From a virus, in the IMG/VR virus record IMGVR_UViG_3300015360_000079, positions 1 through 43,278 of that record: DNA of 43,278 nt; one strand, 5' to 3'. Within the stretch, counting starts at the first letter, position 1; each line of letters begins with the position of its first letter. Position numbers and translations under genes: made by a program. The notes under the pieces were generated by a model. It was not told where the DNA came from, did no database searches, and saw only the letters and a list, made by a program, of their open reading frames with translations. Shown in pieces: positions 33,376-40,571 of the stretch.

Positions 33376-33501
33376 ATGTACACACTCCAAATAAATGCGC
33401 AAGGCAACCGAATCGTATGCAAGGGTTCTGTTGCGCGAAACACTTACCGTATTATTTTCGCTGGCAGCTATGCGGCTTGCCAGAATTATCAGTTTATCTA
33501 G
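33376..33501 (+). CDS. hypothetical 41-aa protein
   Basis: A short gene seven bases after the previous stop, with GTGAG as a possible ribosome site. The product (MYTLQINAQGNRIVCKGSVA, then RNTYRIIFAGSYAACQNYQF) is strand-rich and contains two cysteines. The next ribosome site, TAGGAG, overlaps its stop. Unknown function; compact spacing supports it. Confidence 0.5.
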   Translation: MYTLQINAQGNRIVCKGSVARNTYRIIFAGSYAACQNYQFI

Positions 33502-33512
33502 GAGCCACGAAA

Positions 33513-33719
33513 ATGAAGACATCCGCAGCAAAGGCTGCCAAGGTCGAGGCCGCATGGGCCTCCTATGTTAAGGCTAAGGCCGACTGGGCCGTCGCAAAAG
33601 ATGCATGGATCACCAACGCCAACGCCAAGGTCGCAGCCAAGGCCGATGCGGCCTACACCAAGACCGTGCGCGCGCGGGGCGTCTGGGCCAAAGTCAGGGC
33701 CAAGGGCCAACATGGCTAA
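33513..33719 (+). CDS. 68-aa Ala/Lys/Trp-rich helical repeat protein
   Basis: GGAG lies 8 bases before the ATG at 33513. The protein is built of Ala/Lys units with regularly spaced Trp and Tyr (AAWASYVKAKADWAVAKDAW, later AAYTKTVRARGVWAKVRAK). It is basic and probably one long amphipathic helix. It looks like a paralogue of the 33204 product. Nine GGCC tetramers occur in this short gene. It could bind nucleic acid or membrane, but neither is shown. Confidence 0.6.
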   Translation: MKTSAAKAAKVEAAWASYVKAKADWAVAKDAWITNANAKVAAKADAAYTKTVRARGVWAKVRAKGQHG

Positions 33720-33768
33720 ACTTTCAAAACAACAATCTGACGCAATCGCATTAGGGGCACGAAAATGA
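33712..33768 (+). pseudogene. 18-codon duplicate of the start of the 34489 gene
   Basis: MAKLSKQQSDAIALGARK matches the first 13 residues of the gene at 34489 (MAKLSKLQSEAIA). About 35 of 41 bases agree between 33711-33751 and 34488-34528. It then breaks off into TTAGGGGCACGAAAATGA, a leader similar to that of the 33513 gene. It is a recombination scar or a leader peptide overlapping the next start (ATGA). Confidence 0.55.
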
Positions 33769-34121
33769 AAGCCACCGTGGAATTTGTGCGAACAGGCACG
33801 CAAGATGTGGATGTAGAAATAGAAATAGGGGAGCAACCGTTCGTTGCCGCAGATTGGGACAGGGGCAACGCCCGGCATGCCGGGATCACTGGCAACGGCA
33901 CCCTAGCCGGATTGGTGGCTTGCGCTGCTGCTATCCGAGCGCATACTGAGGGCATGCAAATCGGCGAACGGTTGTGGGCCGTCGCGGGCGACGAAACGCG
34001 AGTTGCGGCTTATCGTCGTTTGCTGCGTTACGGATTTGCGCAAGCGTCAGAATTTGGATTTAACCACGACGGCAGTCAATGGCGCGGCGAGGGGCGTATT
34101 TTCGTTTTTCAACGGGAGTAA
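33765..34121 (+). CDS. hypothetical 118-aa protein
   Basis: The ATG overlaps the preceding stop. The protein has a strand-rich start (MKATVEFVRTGTQDVDVEIE), a helical Ala-rich middle (LAGLVACAAAIRAHTEGMQI) and a basic, aromatic end (GFNHDGSQWRGEGRIFVFQ). GC and CpG are visibly high. No known motif. It belongs to the accessory cassette and is probably a recent acquisition. Confidence 0.6.
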   Translation: MKATVEFVRTGTQDVDVEIEIGEQPFVAADWDRGNARHAGITGNGTLAGLVACAAAIRAHTEGMQIGERLWAVAGDETRVAAYRRLLRYGFAQASEFGFNHDGSQWRGEGRIFVFQRE

Positions 34122-34149
34122 GACTACCAGTAGAACGGCAGCAACAATA

Positions 34150-34172
34150 CCGGCCCGCAATCGTGCGGCCGG
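34150..34172 (+). promoter_or_regulatory. GC-rich hairpin between accessory genes
   Basis: CCGGCCCGCA and TGCGGCCGG form a strong stem with a one-base bulge and a short loop. No T-run follows. It may stabilise the mRNA or partly terminate it. Confidence 0.45.
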
Positions 34173-34190
34173 AATCTCAAGGAGAATAAA

Positions 34191-34472
34191 GTGCACATGT
34201 TAACAGACTCAGACTACCAAGCCATCGCCATTGCGGAGGCCGCACTATCAGCAGCAAAAGCCCATACCGGCGGTCGTTATGCCGGATGGCTGCGCCAGAT
34301 GGCGCGCAACAGTTACACGATAGATCCGACACGCCCGGCGCCTGACGCGAACGACGATGAGAAGGAAAGGTTACACGCGGTCGCGCTCACTGCCGTTAAA
34401 CAATGTATTGCTATGGACGCAATATCCCGGCATGACGCCATAGTCCGCGGATGGATTCGCAACGGGCAGTGA
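34191..34472 (+). CDS. hypothetical 93-aa protein
   Basis: AAGGAG precedes either a GTG at 34191 or an ATG at 34197; the GTG has the better spacing. The product is helical and Ala-rich at first (SDYQAIAIAEAALSAAKAHT), then charged (DDEKERLHAVALTAVKQCIA). No recognised domain. GC content is raised like that of its neighbours in the cassette. Confidence 0.6.
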   Translation: MHMLTDSDYQAIAIAEAALSAAKAHTGGRYAGWLRQMARNSYTIDPTRPAPDANDDEKERLHAVALTAVKQCIAMDAISRHDAIVRGWIRNGQ

Positions 34473-34488
34473 AAAAAAGGATAGAATC

Positions 34489-34746
34489 ATGGCCAAACTT
34501 TCGAAGCTGCAATCTGAGGCAATCGCATATGCGATCAATGGGATTCTCGTTGCGCAAAAAATGCAGCAGGAAGCCTGCAAGAATCCCAAATATAATCATG
34601 CCGCGTGGCTACAACAAGAATGTAATTATTGGCTACAAATACAAGCCGCTGGTGTGGAATTGATACCACATCAAAAGGCCCTTGCCGATAAAGGGAGATT
34701 CGATACATTTTCGCGGATAGTTGATGCGAAAATGCAAAAAAGATAG
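34489..34746 (+). CDS. hypothetical 85-aa protein, parent of the 33712 duplicate
   Basis: The leader TGAAAAAAAGGATAGAATC is nearly the same as that of the 33204 gene. The protein begins MAKLSKLQSEAIAYAINGIL and continues as a helical, Gln/Ala-rich product with one Trp pair (AAWLQQECNYWLQIQAAGVE). Its start is duplicated at 33712. Last gene of the accessory cassette; function unknown. Confidence 0.6.
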   Translation: MAKLSKLQSEAIAYAINGILVAQKMQQEACKNPKYNHAAWLQQECNYWLQIQAAGVELIPHQKALADKGRFDTFSRIVDAKMQKR

Positions 34747-34756
34747 CTAAAGGCTT

Positions 34757-34787
34757 AAAATCCCCTTGACGCAGGTGAGGGGCTTTT
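34757..34787 (+). terminator. terminator-like hairpin after the accessory cassette
   Basis: AAAATCCCCT (34757-34766) pairs with AGGGGCTTTT (34778-34787) apart from one mismatch, ending in four T. It overlaps the -35 element of the next promoter. Confidence 0.55.
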
Positions 34788-34795
34788 GAGATAAT
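34766..34795 (+). promoter_or_regulatory. strong sigma-70-like promoter
   Basis: TTGACG (34766-34771), an 18-base spacer and GATAAT (34790-34795) each match consensus at five of six positions. Transcription would begin near 34802, upstream of the 224-aa gene. Confidence 0.65.
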
Positions 34796-34809
34796 AGTTT
34801 AACGGTGAA

Positions 34810-34832
34810 GCGCCCGACCGATTACAGGGCGC
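34810..34832 (+). promoter_or_regulatory. leader hairpin upstream of the 224-aa gene
   Basis: GCGCCC (34810-34815) and GGGCGC (34827-34832) make a perfect 6-bp stem near the predicted 5' end of the transcript, followed by an A-rich segment and GAGGAAA. It may protect the mRNA or tune translation. Confidence 0.45.
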
Positions 34833-34857
34833 AAAAGCATAGAGGAAAATTGCAACA

Positions 34858-35532
34858 ATGGAAACCAACCAAGTAATTGAAAATGAAGCGCCGCAAGCCG
34901 TCGCCGAAGTACTGGTGCTGGGAACGAAAGCTGTTAGCGACAAATACACATTTAAAAAGGATAAAACGACGGGAGTTAAGCGCCCGCACTTTATGGTTAG
35001 TATCCCAGTGCCCACACTGGAAAGCCTGTTCGCTGGCGCGGATATTGCCAAGGATGCGGAAGGGAATTATATTCATCCTGAGCATAAAGAGATTTTCAGC
35101 CTTTTGCAGGATGCGGTCAAAAAGGCAGGAAAAGAAATCGTGGACGCATCCACGGATAACGAAAGTGTGGTATTTCCTGATGGGATTTGGGATTTTGGCA
35201 AGCTTGCACGTCAACCTAAATACGCTCGCGCGGGGAGCGGAGTTGAAAAAGAGGATTTGGAAGCGCTTTGTCAGTCGTATAAAGATATCATGTTGCCGAT
35301 TCTTGGCGAAGCGAAAGCGCGAGGGATTAAAATTGCCTGCCAGTATTTTATGCGCAGATGTTCGGGAATTGATGCGGTTGAAAAATCTGTAATCGCAAAA
35401 ATCCGTGAAAATCTCGGTACTTGGTTCGTGAGTATTGACGCGGATAAACAGGAAACTTTTGCGACGGTATATGAATACTTGGATGGCAAGCTTGGCGAAG
35501 TATTGAACCTGAATACGGCTGAAGTGTTTTAA
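34858..35532 (+). CDS. hypothetical 224-aa protein under its own promoter
   Basis: This gene has a strong promoter, a structured leader and a following hairpin, so it is probably highly expressed. The product starts METNQVIENEAPQAVAEVLV, has a strand-rich N-terminal domain (KRPHFMVSIPVPTLESLFAG), a middle with SVVFPDGIWDFGKLAR and a helical end. I do not recognise it. Possible roles are a DNA-binding or replication protein made early. It contains a Cys/Arg pair (YFMRRCSGID) but no complete metal site. Confidence 0.7.
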   Translation: METNQVIENEAPQAVAEVLVLGTKAVSDKYTFKKDKTTGVKRPHFMVSIPVPTLESLFAGADIAKDAEGNYIHPEHKEIFSLLQDAVKKAGKEIVDASTDNESVVFPDGIWDFGKLARQPKYARAGSGVEKEDLEALCQSYKDIMLPILGEAKARGIKIACQYFMRRCSGIDAVEKSVIAKIRENLGTWFVSIDADKQETFATVYEYLDGKLGEVLNLNTAEVF

Positions 35533-35578
35533 ATCCTGATTGAAGGGAGTTAGCAATAACTCCCTTTGATAAGGATTT
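35531..35578 (+). terminator. long two-part hairpin, probable terminator
   Basis: An outer stem AAATCCT/AGGATTT (35531-35537, 35572-35578) encloses a perfect 10-bp inner stem AAGGGAGTTA/TAACTCCCTT with a GCAA tetraloop (35543-35566). The T-run is short, so termination may be partial. Confidence 0.6.
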
Positions 35579-35620
35579 AGCAAGGCAAATGGATACTAAC
35601 CCGTCTAAGGATGCTAGATT

Positions 35621-36160
35621 GTGAATAACTCTAAGCAATCAACGCAAGTTATACAGTTAAACCTAGTAGCTAACTCCAAGCCGCTAGAACCAATCAAAGT
35701 TATTTATCCTAAATATGACTGGGATTATCCCGACAACCACGGGAAAATCTTAAGTCTAGTGCGCTGTTATGTGGAAAATGCTAGAAAGGCTTTTCACCTT
35801 AGCACAGATAGATTGCCCATGCCGGTTTTGAGTTATAAACTGCGGGGCAGATTGTTGGGGAAGTGTAGGGCATTTCATGGCAAGAATCATTGGATTCTAT
35901 TTATAAATCCTATTCACGCGGATTCTAGCCATATGGTGCAAGTAACTAATACAGTTGTGCATGAGATTTGTCACAAGGTTACATGGATTTTGCATGGATT
36001 TAGAGTTATGCCACATGGAAGGGAGTTTGAATTCGTCGGGGAAATGCTAGGACATGCACTAAGCCGGGTTATTCAAGTTCCTGAATACTTTGAGGCGGCA
36101 CGCAAGATTAAGGCAGAAAAGCAAGCGGGAAAACGTAACCTTAAATTGGAGGATTTTTAA
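35621..36160 (+). CDS. SprT-like zinc metalloprotease
   Basis: The 179-residue protein carries H114-E115-x2-H118 (VVHEICHKV) and a third ligand candidate H132 in MPHGREFEF, the SprT/Spartan arrangement. Cellular relatives cut proteins cross-linked to DNA; phage copies are known but poorly studied. The start is a GTG preceded by AAGGA. Upstream residues form the usual helical scaffold (ILSLVRCYVENARKAF). The C-terminus is Lys-rich and ends in LEDF. Catalysis is expected from the intact motif. Confidence 0.8.
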   Translation: MNNSKQSTQVIQLNLVANSKPLEPIKVIYPKYDWDYPDNHGKILSLVRCYVENARKAFHLSTDRLPMPVLSYKLRGRLLGKCRAFHGKNHWILFINPIHADSSHMVQVTNTVVHEICHKVTWILHGFRVMPHGREFEFVGEMLGHALSRVIQVPEYFEAARKIKAEKQAGKRNLKLEDF

Positions 36161-36174
36161 ATTGGCAGATAGCT

Positions 36175-36441
36175 AATCCCTGCCTTTCCAATCTTTCCCT
36201 TATTTCCTATCTTTCCTATATCCCCTATGCCCTACTAACCCTAACCTAATGTTACTAGGAATAACCCTCTGCTAAAGGTTAGTAGGGGTTATTTTTATTT
36301 TCATTTAATTTTTTATACCCCAAATAAAACACATTAACAGTAGGACATTGCATTAAGATTAGTAACATTGTTGGAACCTTTGCCGGGGAAGGGGTAATAG
36401 GAAAGACCGGAAAGATAGGAAAAAACAGAAAGACAGGGATT
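36175..36441. repeat. interrupted inverted repeat (pyrimidine arm / purine arm)
   Basis: TTTCCTATCTTTCC (36203-36216) is perfectly complementary to 36409-36422. AATCCCTGCCTTTC (36175-36188) is complementary to 36428-36441 at 13 of 14 positions. The arms enclose about 190 bp. Confidence 0.6.
36230..36305 (+). terminator. rho-independent terminator after the SprT-like gene
   Basis: CCCTACTAACC (36230-36240) and GGTTAGTAGGG (36277-36287) form a perfect 11-bp stem with a long loop, followed by GTTATTTTTATTTT. Confidence 0.7.
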
Positions 36442-36483
36442 GAAGAAAATTGAATTTAACTAACTTTAAGGATGCAGAATCAG

Positions 36484-36564
36484 ATGAAGATACAGATAGA
36501 ATTAGATAGAATTGACGTTGTTATTGATGATATTAAAACCTTACTGAAAAACATTGAAAGGTAA
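36484..36564 (+). CDS. 26-aa hypothetical peptide
   Basis: AAGGA at 36468-36472 lies 11 bases before the ATG. The product is a charged helix (MKIQIELDRIDVVIDDIKTL). It ends five bases before the next ATG. It is too short to classify but is compactly placed. Confidence 0.4.
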   Translation: MKIQIELDRIDVVIDDIKTLLKNIER

Positions 36565-36568
36565 AATC

Positions 36569-36787
36569 ATGAACCAGAACCAATCCCGCGTTGAAATTGA
36601 AATTAAATGCTATGGCCCCGAAGGAAAAGAATACTACACTAAGCAACTAACCATAACAGGGCCGATTGAAAAACAATCCGTGCTAAGGTGGGATTTTAAT
36701 ATATTTGAATACCGGCTGCAAAAGGTAGTTAAAAGTTTACCCGGGCTTGTAATGAAAACTAATCTTGAAAGAAAGGAACCAGCATGA
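36569..36787 (+). CDS. hypothetical 72-aa protein
   Basis: I use the ATG at 36569, preceded by AAAGG, rather than an upstream TTG. The protein is a small alpha/beta unit (SRVEIEIKCYGPEGKEYYTK, then WDFNIFEYRLQKVVKSLPG) with no motif. It overlaps the following gene by ATGA. Unknown early function. Confidence 0.65.
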   Translation: MNQNQSRVEIEIKCYGPEGKEYYTKQLTITGPIEKQSVLRWDFNIFEYRLQKVVKSLPGLVMKTNLERKEPA

Positions 36788-37038
36788 ATAACACCGGTCG
36801 AATCTTTCAACTTCAAATCAATGAACAGGCAATTAACTTTCTAAAAGAAATTGCCCTTCCACTAACAATCAGTGCAATGGAGGATGAAGCTAAAAACATT
36901 CTAGCCTCAGATTCTTCGCCAGATGAACAACGCAAAAATTTAATTAAGGCTAATGCAATTCAAGACTATTCAAAACAAATGATTAGTTATTTCAATGGTT
37001 TTCTTGCAGCTAATCCTAAATCTACAACTGAGGAATAA
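36784..37038 (+). CDS. hypothetical 84-aa protein
   Basis: Coupled to the previous gene through ATGA. The product is helical (AINFLKEIALPLTISAMEDE, later YSKQMISYFNGFLAANPKST) without cysteine. Unknown role in the early operon. Confidence 0.6.
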   Translation: MNNTGRIFQLQINEQAINFLKEIALPLTISAMEDEAKNILASDSSPDEQRKNLIKANAIQDYSKQMISYFNGFLAANPKSTTEE

Positions 37039-37044
37039 TCCATC

Positions 37045-37275
37045 ATGAGCATTTACGATCCTGATTGGAAATACACAAAAGCGGAAGATATGAAACCGGA
37101 TTATCTCGAAAAGAAATTCGCAGATATTAAACGATACCAAGAAATAAATCATTACCAAAAAACTAACCAAAATCAATATGCAATGCCAGCAGTTTGGCGC
37201 AGTAACAGGCCACAAAAGAAACTCATGGAAGAAATTCAAAAACCAAAGTTTTTTTCTGATGAAAAACCTTTTTGA
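37045..37275 (+). CDS. hypothetical 76-aa protein
   Basis: Starts six bases after the previous stop with a GAGGAAT-type site upstream. The product is Lys/Tyr/Gln-rich and probably largely disordered (MSIYDPDWKYTKAEDMKPDY, later YQKTNQNQYAMPAVWRSN). No recognised domain. Confidence 0.6.
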   Translation: MSIYDPDWKYTKAEDMKPDYLEKKFADIKRYQEINHYQKTNQNQYAMPAVWRSNRPQKKLMEEIQKPKFFSDEKPF

Positions 37276-37307
37276 TTCTAACTCTTTAACTTTTTAGGAT
37301 ACTAGCC

Positions 37308-38453
37308 ATGCCGCAACGTTGCCGATTTTCTGGCCTTCAACTTCCTGCATCCCCGGATTTTCCATCAATTCAACTAAAGTGGGATGCACATTTAATCTTC
37401 CGCGCTCCCTTTAGGATTCTTGTTGACGAGATTGAAAACAGGAAAACTCTAACTCCCCGCCAGCAAAGGCTACTCTTTCTAGCTTTGCTAAAGGAAACCG
37501 ATCTTTGCATTTTTGAATCCCCTGCACTTCCCTCAGATAGAATTATTGAAACTAACTTTGCAAAACTGTTGGATGTTTGTTACTTCATTTTCCAGCATCG
37601 CACACTCTATGATTCTTTCCCGCGTTATCGGATTGATAACGGGACTTGCAATCTGGCTAACATTGGAACCATCCTAGATACTTGGCTATCTGTCCGGGAT
37701 ACAAATCAATCCAAATGGGATAAGAAAGGTCTAGACCTTATTATGGCCGATCAAGCCCTAGAACAAAAAATCACAAAAGCAATTCTAAGCAAAAAAGACC
37801 TCACTCCCAATTTTAATAAAACTCTAATCCGTTGGGCTTTGGAAACTGCCGAAGCTCCCAAAGGAAAATATGTAAAATGGTCTAGAATCTTTCTTGCTAG
37901 CCATTCCCGCAAGTGCCCATTGTGCAAAGGGGATGGAATGTTTATTTTCTTCCACATTAATAACAAAGAATCCTGCCCTACTTGTGAGGGAACAGGTAAG
38001 ATTTCTGATATTGAAAAGCTCTCATTTGATGGAGTAATGGAACTTAGAAACTTCATGGTTCTACACTTGCCTGAGGAAACAAGCTATGAATCTACTAGAA
38101 AACGTGCGGTTCTCCATCATCTTAGCAAAAAGCTTAAAGCTATCCAACAACTCCGCAATGCTTTTGGGCTTAACATTTATGACAGTCCCGAGGATGCAGA
38201 ACGCGCAATGCGGGATAAGCGCAATTCCCCTACTGCAATTCCAGAACCAAAACCGGAACAATTCCAACGCAGAATTGATTACTTGCGGGAGCTTGCTAAG
38301 TATCGTGCCCAAGAAACCGCCGAGGATTCTGAGACTGAGGAAGAATCTGATGTTGAAGAATTGGAACCAGAGATTCTAGTAGATGATTCAGAAGAATTAG
38401 AATCTGAGGAATCCCCTGTCACTCCCCGCGCTATTTCTTCGGATGAGTTTTAA
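37308..38453 (+). CDS. 381-aa protein with DnaJ-type zinc knuckles and acidic tail
   Basis: The middle contains CPLCKGDG and CPTCEGTG (about residues 204-232), a pair of CxxCxGxG knuckles that should bind zinc. The N-terminal 190 residues are helical (LTPRQQRLLFLALLKETDLC) and unrecognised. The last 45 residues are strongly acidic and end in SSDEF. An acidic tail with a terminal Phe recalls phage ssDNA-binding proteins, whose tips recruit replication partners. This protein lies upstream of the SF1 helicase gene, separated by one small ORF. Function is otherwise unknown. Confidence 0.7.
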   Translation: MPQRCRFSGLQLPASPDFPSIQLKWDAHLIFRAPFRILVDEIENRKTLTPRQQRLLFLALLKETDLCIFESPALPSDRIIETNFAKLLDVCYFIFQHRTLYDSFPRYRIDNGTCNLANIGTILDTWLSVRDTNQSKWDKKGLDLIMADQALEQKITKAILSKKDLTPNFNKTLIRWALETAEAPKGKYVKWSRIFLASHSRKCPLCKGDGMFIFFHINNKESCPTCEGTGKISDIEKLSFDGVMELRNFMVLHLPEETSYESTRKRAVLHHLSKKLKAIQQLRNAFGLNIYDSPEDAERAMRDKRNSPTAIPEPKPEQFQRRIDYLRELAKYRAQETAEDSETEEESDVEELEPEILVDDSEELESEESPVTPRAISSDEF

Positions 38454-38811
38454 CATGCAAACAATTGATGCTGCTACCTATCTGCATATGACCAATTCTT
38501 TTTCCATGCCTGAACCAATCAAGGCTAAAATGGATAGAATGTATTTAAAGGTTTGGTCTTTCTCTTACTTTCTTAGTCAATCATTTATTGAAACTAGCCA
38601 GAACTCCAGAGTTGTTTATGTTACTGACTCTGACCAAACGTGGAAAGTAATACCGCAATGCAATTGGAGTGATATTCTTTTCGATGAAAAACATAGCCAG
38701 ATTGGATTGTCTTTCAGAGGCTTGACAGATTATGGCTTTTATGCGATAATTAAACCCTGGGAATCTAAGTATTCGCTTCGTTTTTCACGTCATATTAGGG
38801 AAGGATACTAA
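38443..38811 (+). CDS. hypothetical 122-aa protein
   Basis: The gene overlaps the end of the zinc-knuckle gene by 11 bases; an ATG at 38455 would avoid the overlap. The product is aromatic-rich (MYLKVWSFSYFLSQSFIETS, later LTDYGFYAIIKPWESKYSLR). No motif. It lies five bases before the helicase gene and is probably co-transcribed. Confidence 0.6.
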   Translation: MSFNMQTIDAATYLHMTNSFSMPEPIKAKMDRMYLKVWSFSYFLSQSFIETSQNSRVVYVTDSDQTWKVIPQCNWSDILFDEKHSQIGLSFRGLTDYGFYAIIKPWESKYSLRFSRHIREGY

Positions 38812-38816
38812 CTCCA

Positions 38817-40571
38817 ATGGCAACTATTAAAGAACTAATCGAAAAAGCAAGACAGCAAGCAAGCAAGAATCCGCAACTTAAAATCCATGTTGAAAGGAAA
38901 ATCCTTCAGAACCCCGCAGCAGAAACTGAAAAGAAAACTGAGGGAATCCCGCAAGCAATTGCACCAATCAAGCAGAATGATAGCAATCAGGAAAAAGATA
39001 GCAATACTAGAAAACCAGCAGTAGAACTTAATCCTGAACAACTCCGCGCCTGTCAATTAGGTTTGGAAGGTTCAGATTTTTGTTTGATTGGTGCAGCAGG
39101 AACGGGTAAAACTACTACGCTTCGCACTCTGCTAGAGGATATGATTGCAAATGATAAACTTCCACCGTTTCAATCAGGCACTAAATATCTTTTTGCGGGA
39201 ACACCTAGTTGTGCCATTGTCTCTTATACCCGCCGTGCTGTTAGAGTATTACGTAGGAATATGCCTGATGGTCTGCGTGCCAATGCTATTACCATTCATA
39301 AACTCTTAGAATATGAACCCGTTTGGTATGAGATTGAAACTCCCGACGGGCCTAAAAATACAATGCGATTTGAACCGCAACGCACTGCATTGCGTCCAGT
39401 CCCCGGAATTAAACTTGTTGTTATTGATGAAAGCTCAATGTGCTCTGTTGATCTTTATGAAAAACTCCGTGCTGCTTGTCCTAATGCACATTTTATTTTT
39501 GTTGGAGATATTCAACAATTGCCCCCAGTTTTCGGCAGTGCTATCTTGGGTTTCAAACTCTTAACTGTTCCTGTAGTTGAGCTAACTCACGTTTACAGGC
39601 AAGCCCTAGAATCTCCAATCATTAAACTCGCGCATAGAATCCTTAGTGGTAAACCTCTCCCACCGGATGAATGGAAAAACTATGAAAAGCCGGGAGAGCT
39701 TACAATCCGCCCATTCAAAAAGCGTGTTGAAGGTTCTACTGCACTTCTAGCAATGAAGCAATGGATGCGTAGCATGTGCCGTTCAGGAGATTTTAATCCT
39801 GAAACTGATGTTATTCTCTGCCCCTTTAATGTTAGCTTGGGAACTAAAGAGTTTAACAAAACTATTGCGGATGAGTTTGGAAAGATTCGTGGTGCTCCTG
39901 TCTTTGAAATTATTGCAGGCTTTCAGGAACATTACTTTGCGGTCGGAGACCGGGTCTTAGTTGATAAGATGGATGGAATTATTGCTAAGATTGTTCGCAA
40001 CGGAAAGTATACAGGCAAACCATTTAAGAAAGAAAACATTAACCTCAATCGTTGGGGACAGTTTGATGCACGCCCAGGTGAGGATGAATTGCACTTGATT
40101 GGACTCTCTGAAGATCAAGCAGAATTCATGCTTGAAAACGAAGATACTGAAACCGATGAACGCAAGGCAGAAGCCTCACATATTATTGATGTAACTCTGC
40201 TTGATGATGAAGGAAATCCCGGCCCTATTACTGAAACTCTTAACACTGCCGGGGAGATTAACAATCTAGACTTTAGCTATGCCCTTTCTATTCACAAATC
40301 TCAAGGCTCTGAATGGGATAAAGTTTATCTTATCCTCCATCAATCTCATGCTACCATGAATCAGCGTGAACTACTTTACACTGGAGTTACCCGTGCTAAA
40401 CGAGAACTTTACATTGTATGTGAAAACCGCTCACTTGCGCATCGGAAAGATTCAACTTTTGAGACGGGCATACTCAGTCAAAAAATCAAAGGTAATAGTT
40501 TGGCGGAGAAGGCAGAGTTTTTTAAAGGTAAGCTTGATTCTAACTCCAATCTTGCAGAGAGAATCCTGTGA
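38817..40571 (+). CDS. SF1B DNA helicase (RecD/Dda/Pif1-like)
   Basis: After a 70-residue Lys/Gln-rich tail come motif I GAAGTGKTT (92-100), motif II VIDESSM near 202, motif III GDIQQLPP near 225, HVYRQ (motif IV region), and late motifs V and VI, YALSIHKSQGSEWD and LYTGVTRAKRELYIV. These place it among 5'-3' SF1B helicases such as T4 Dda and RecD. It is probably used in replication initiation, fork restart or recombination. The 584-residue length is normal. It overlaps the next gene by GTGA. Confidence 0.92.
   Translation: MATIKELIEKARQQASKNPQLKIHVERKILQNPAAETEKKTEGIPQAIAPIKQNDSNQEKDSNTRKPAVELNPEQLRACQLGLEGSDFCLIGAAGTGKTTTLRTLLEDMIANDKLPPFQSGTKYLFAGTPSCAIVSYTRRAVRVLRRNMPDGLRANAITIHKLLEYEPVWYEIETPDGPKNTMRFEPQRTALRPVPGIKLVVIDESSMCSVDLYEKLRAACPNAHFIFVGDIQQLPPVFGSAILGFKLLTVPVVELTHVYRQALESPIIKLAHRILSGKPLPPDEWKNYEKPGELTIRPFKKRVEGSTALLAMKQWMRSMCRSGDFNPETDVILCPFNVSLGTKEFNKTIADEFGKIRGAPVFEIIAGFQEHYFAVGDRVLVDKMDGIIAKIVRNGKYTGKPFKKENINLNRWGQFDARPGEDELHLIGLSEDQAEFMLENEDTETDERKAEASHIIDVTLLDDEGNPGPITETLNTAGEINNLDFSYALSIHKSQGSEWDKVYLILHQSHATMNQRELLYTGVTRAKRELYIVCENRSLAHRKDSTFETGILSQKIKGNSLAEKAEFFKGKLDSNSNLAERIL

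Larger units (their letters stand above)
36161..36483. other. 323-bp non-coding region with a large inverted repeat and AT-rich core
   Basis: No gene was found. The left side is a pyrimidine-rich tract (about 36176-36233) and the right side a purine-rich tract (about 36385-36441); they are partly complementary. Between them lie a terminator and an AT-rich stretch (36289-36340). This is a candidate replication origin or a long-range RNA structure. Confidence 0.5.

Noticed and set aside
34822-35583. 253-aa minus-strand frame opposite the 224-aa gene
   Set aside because: It covers the promoter, gene and terminator of the plus-strand unit and shows Phe/Arg-rich shadow composition.
35590-35625. 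11-codon ORF (MDTNPSKDARL) overlapping the SprT-like start
   Set aside because: Too short to support; it contains the ribosome site of the next gene, so any coding may be chance.
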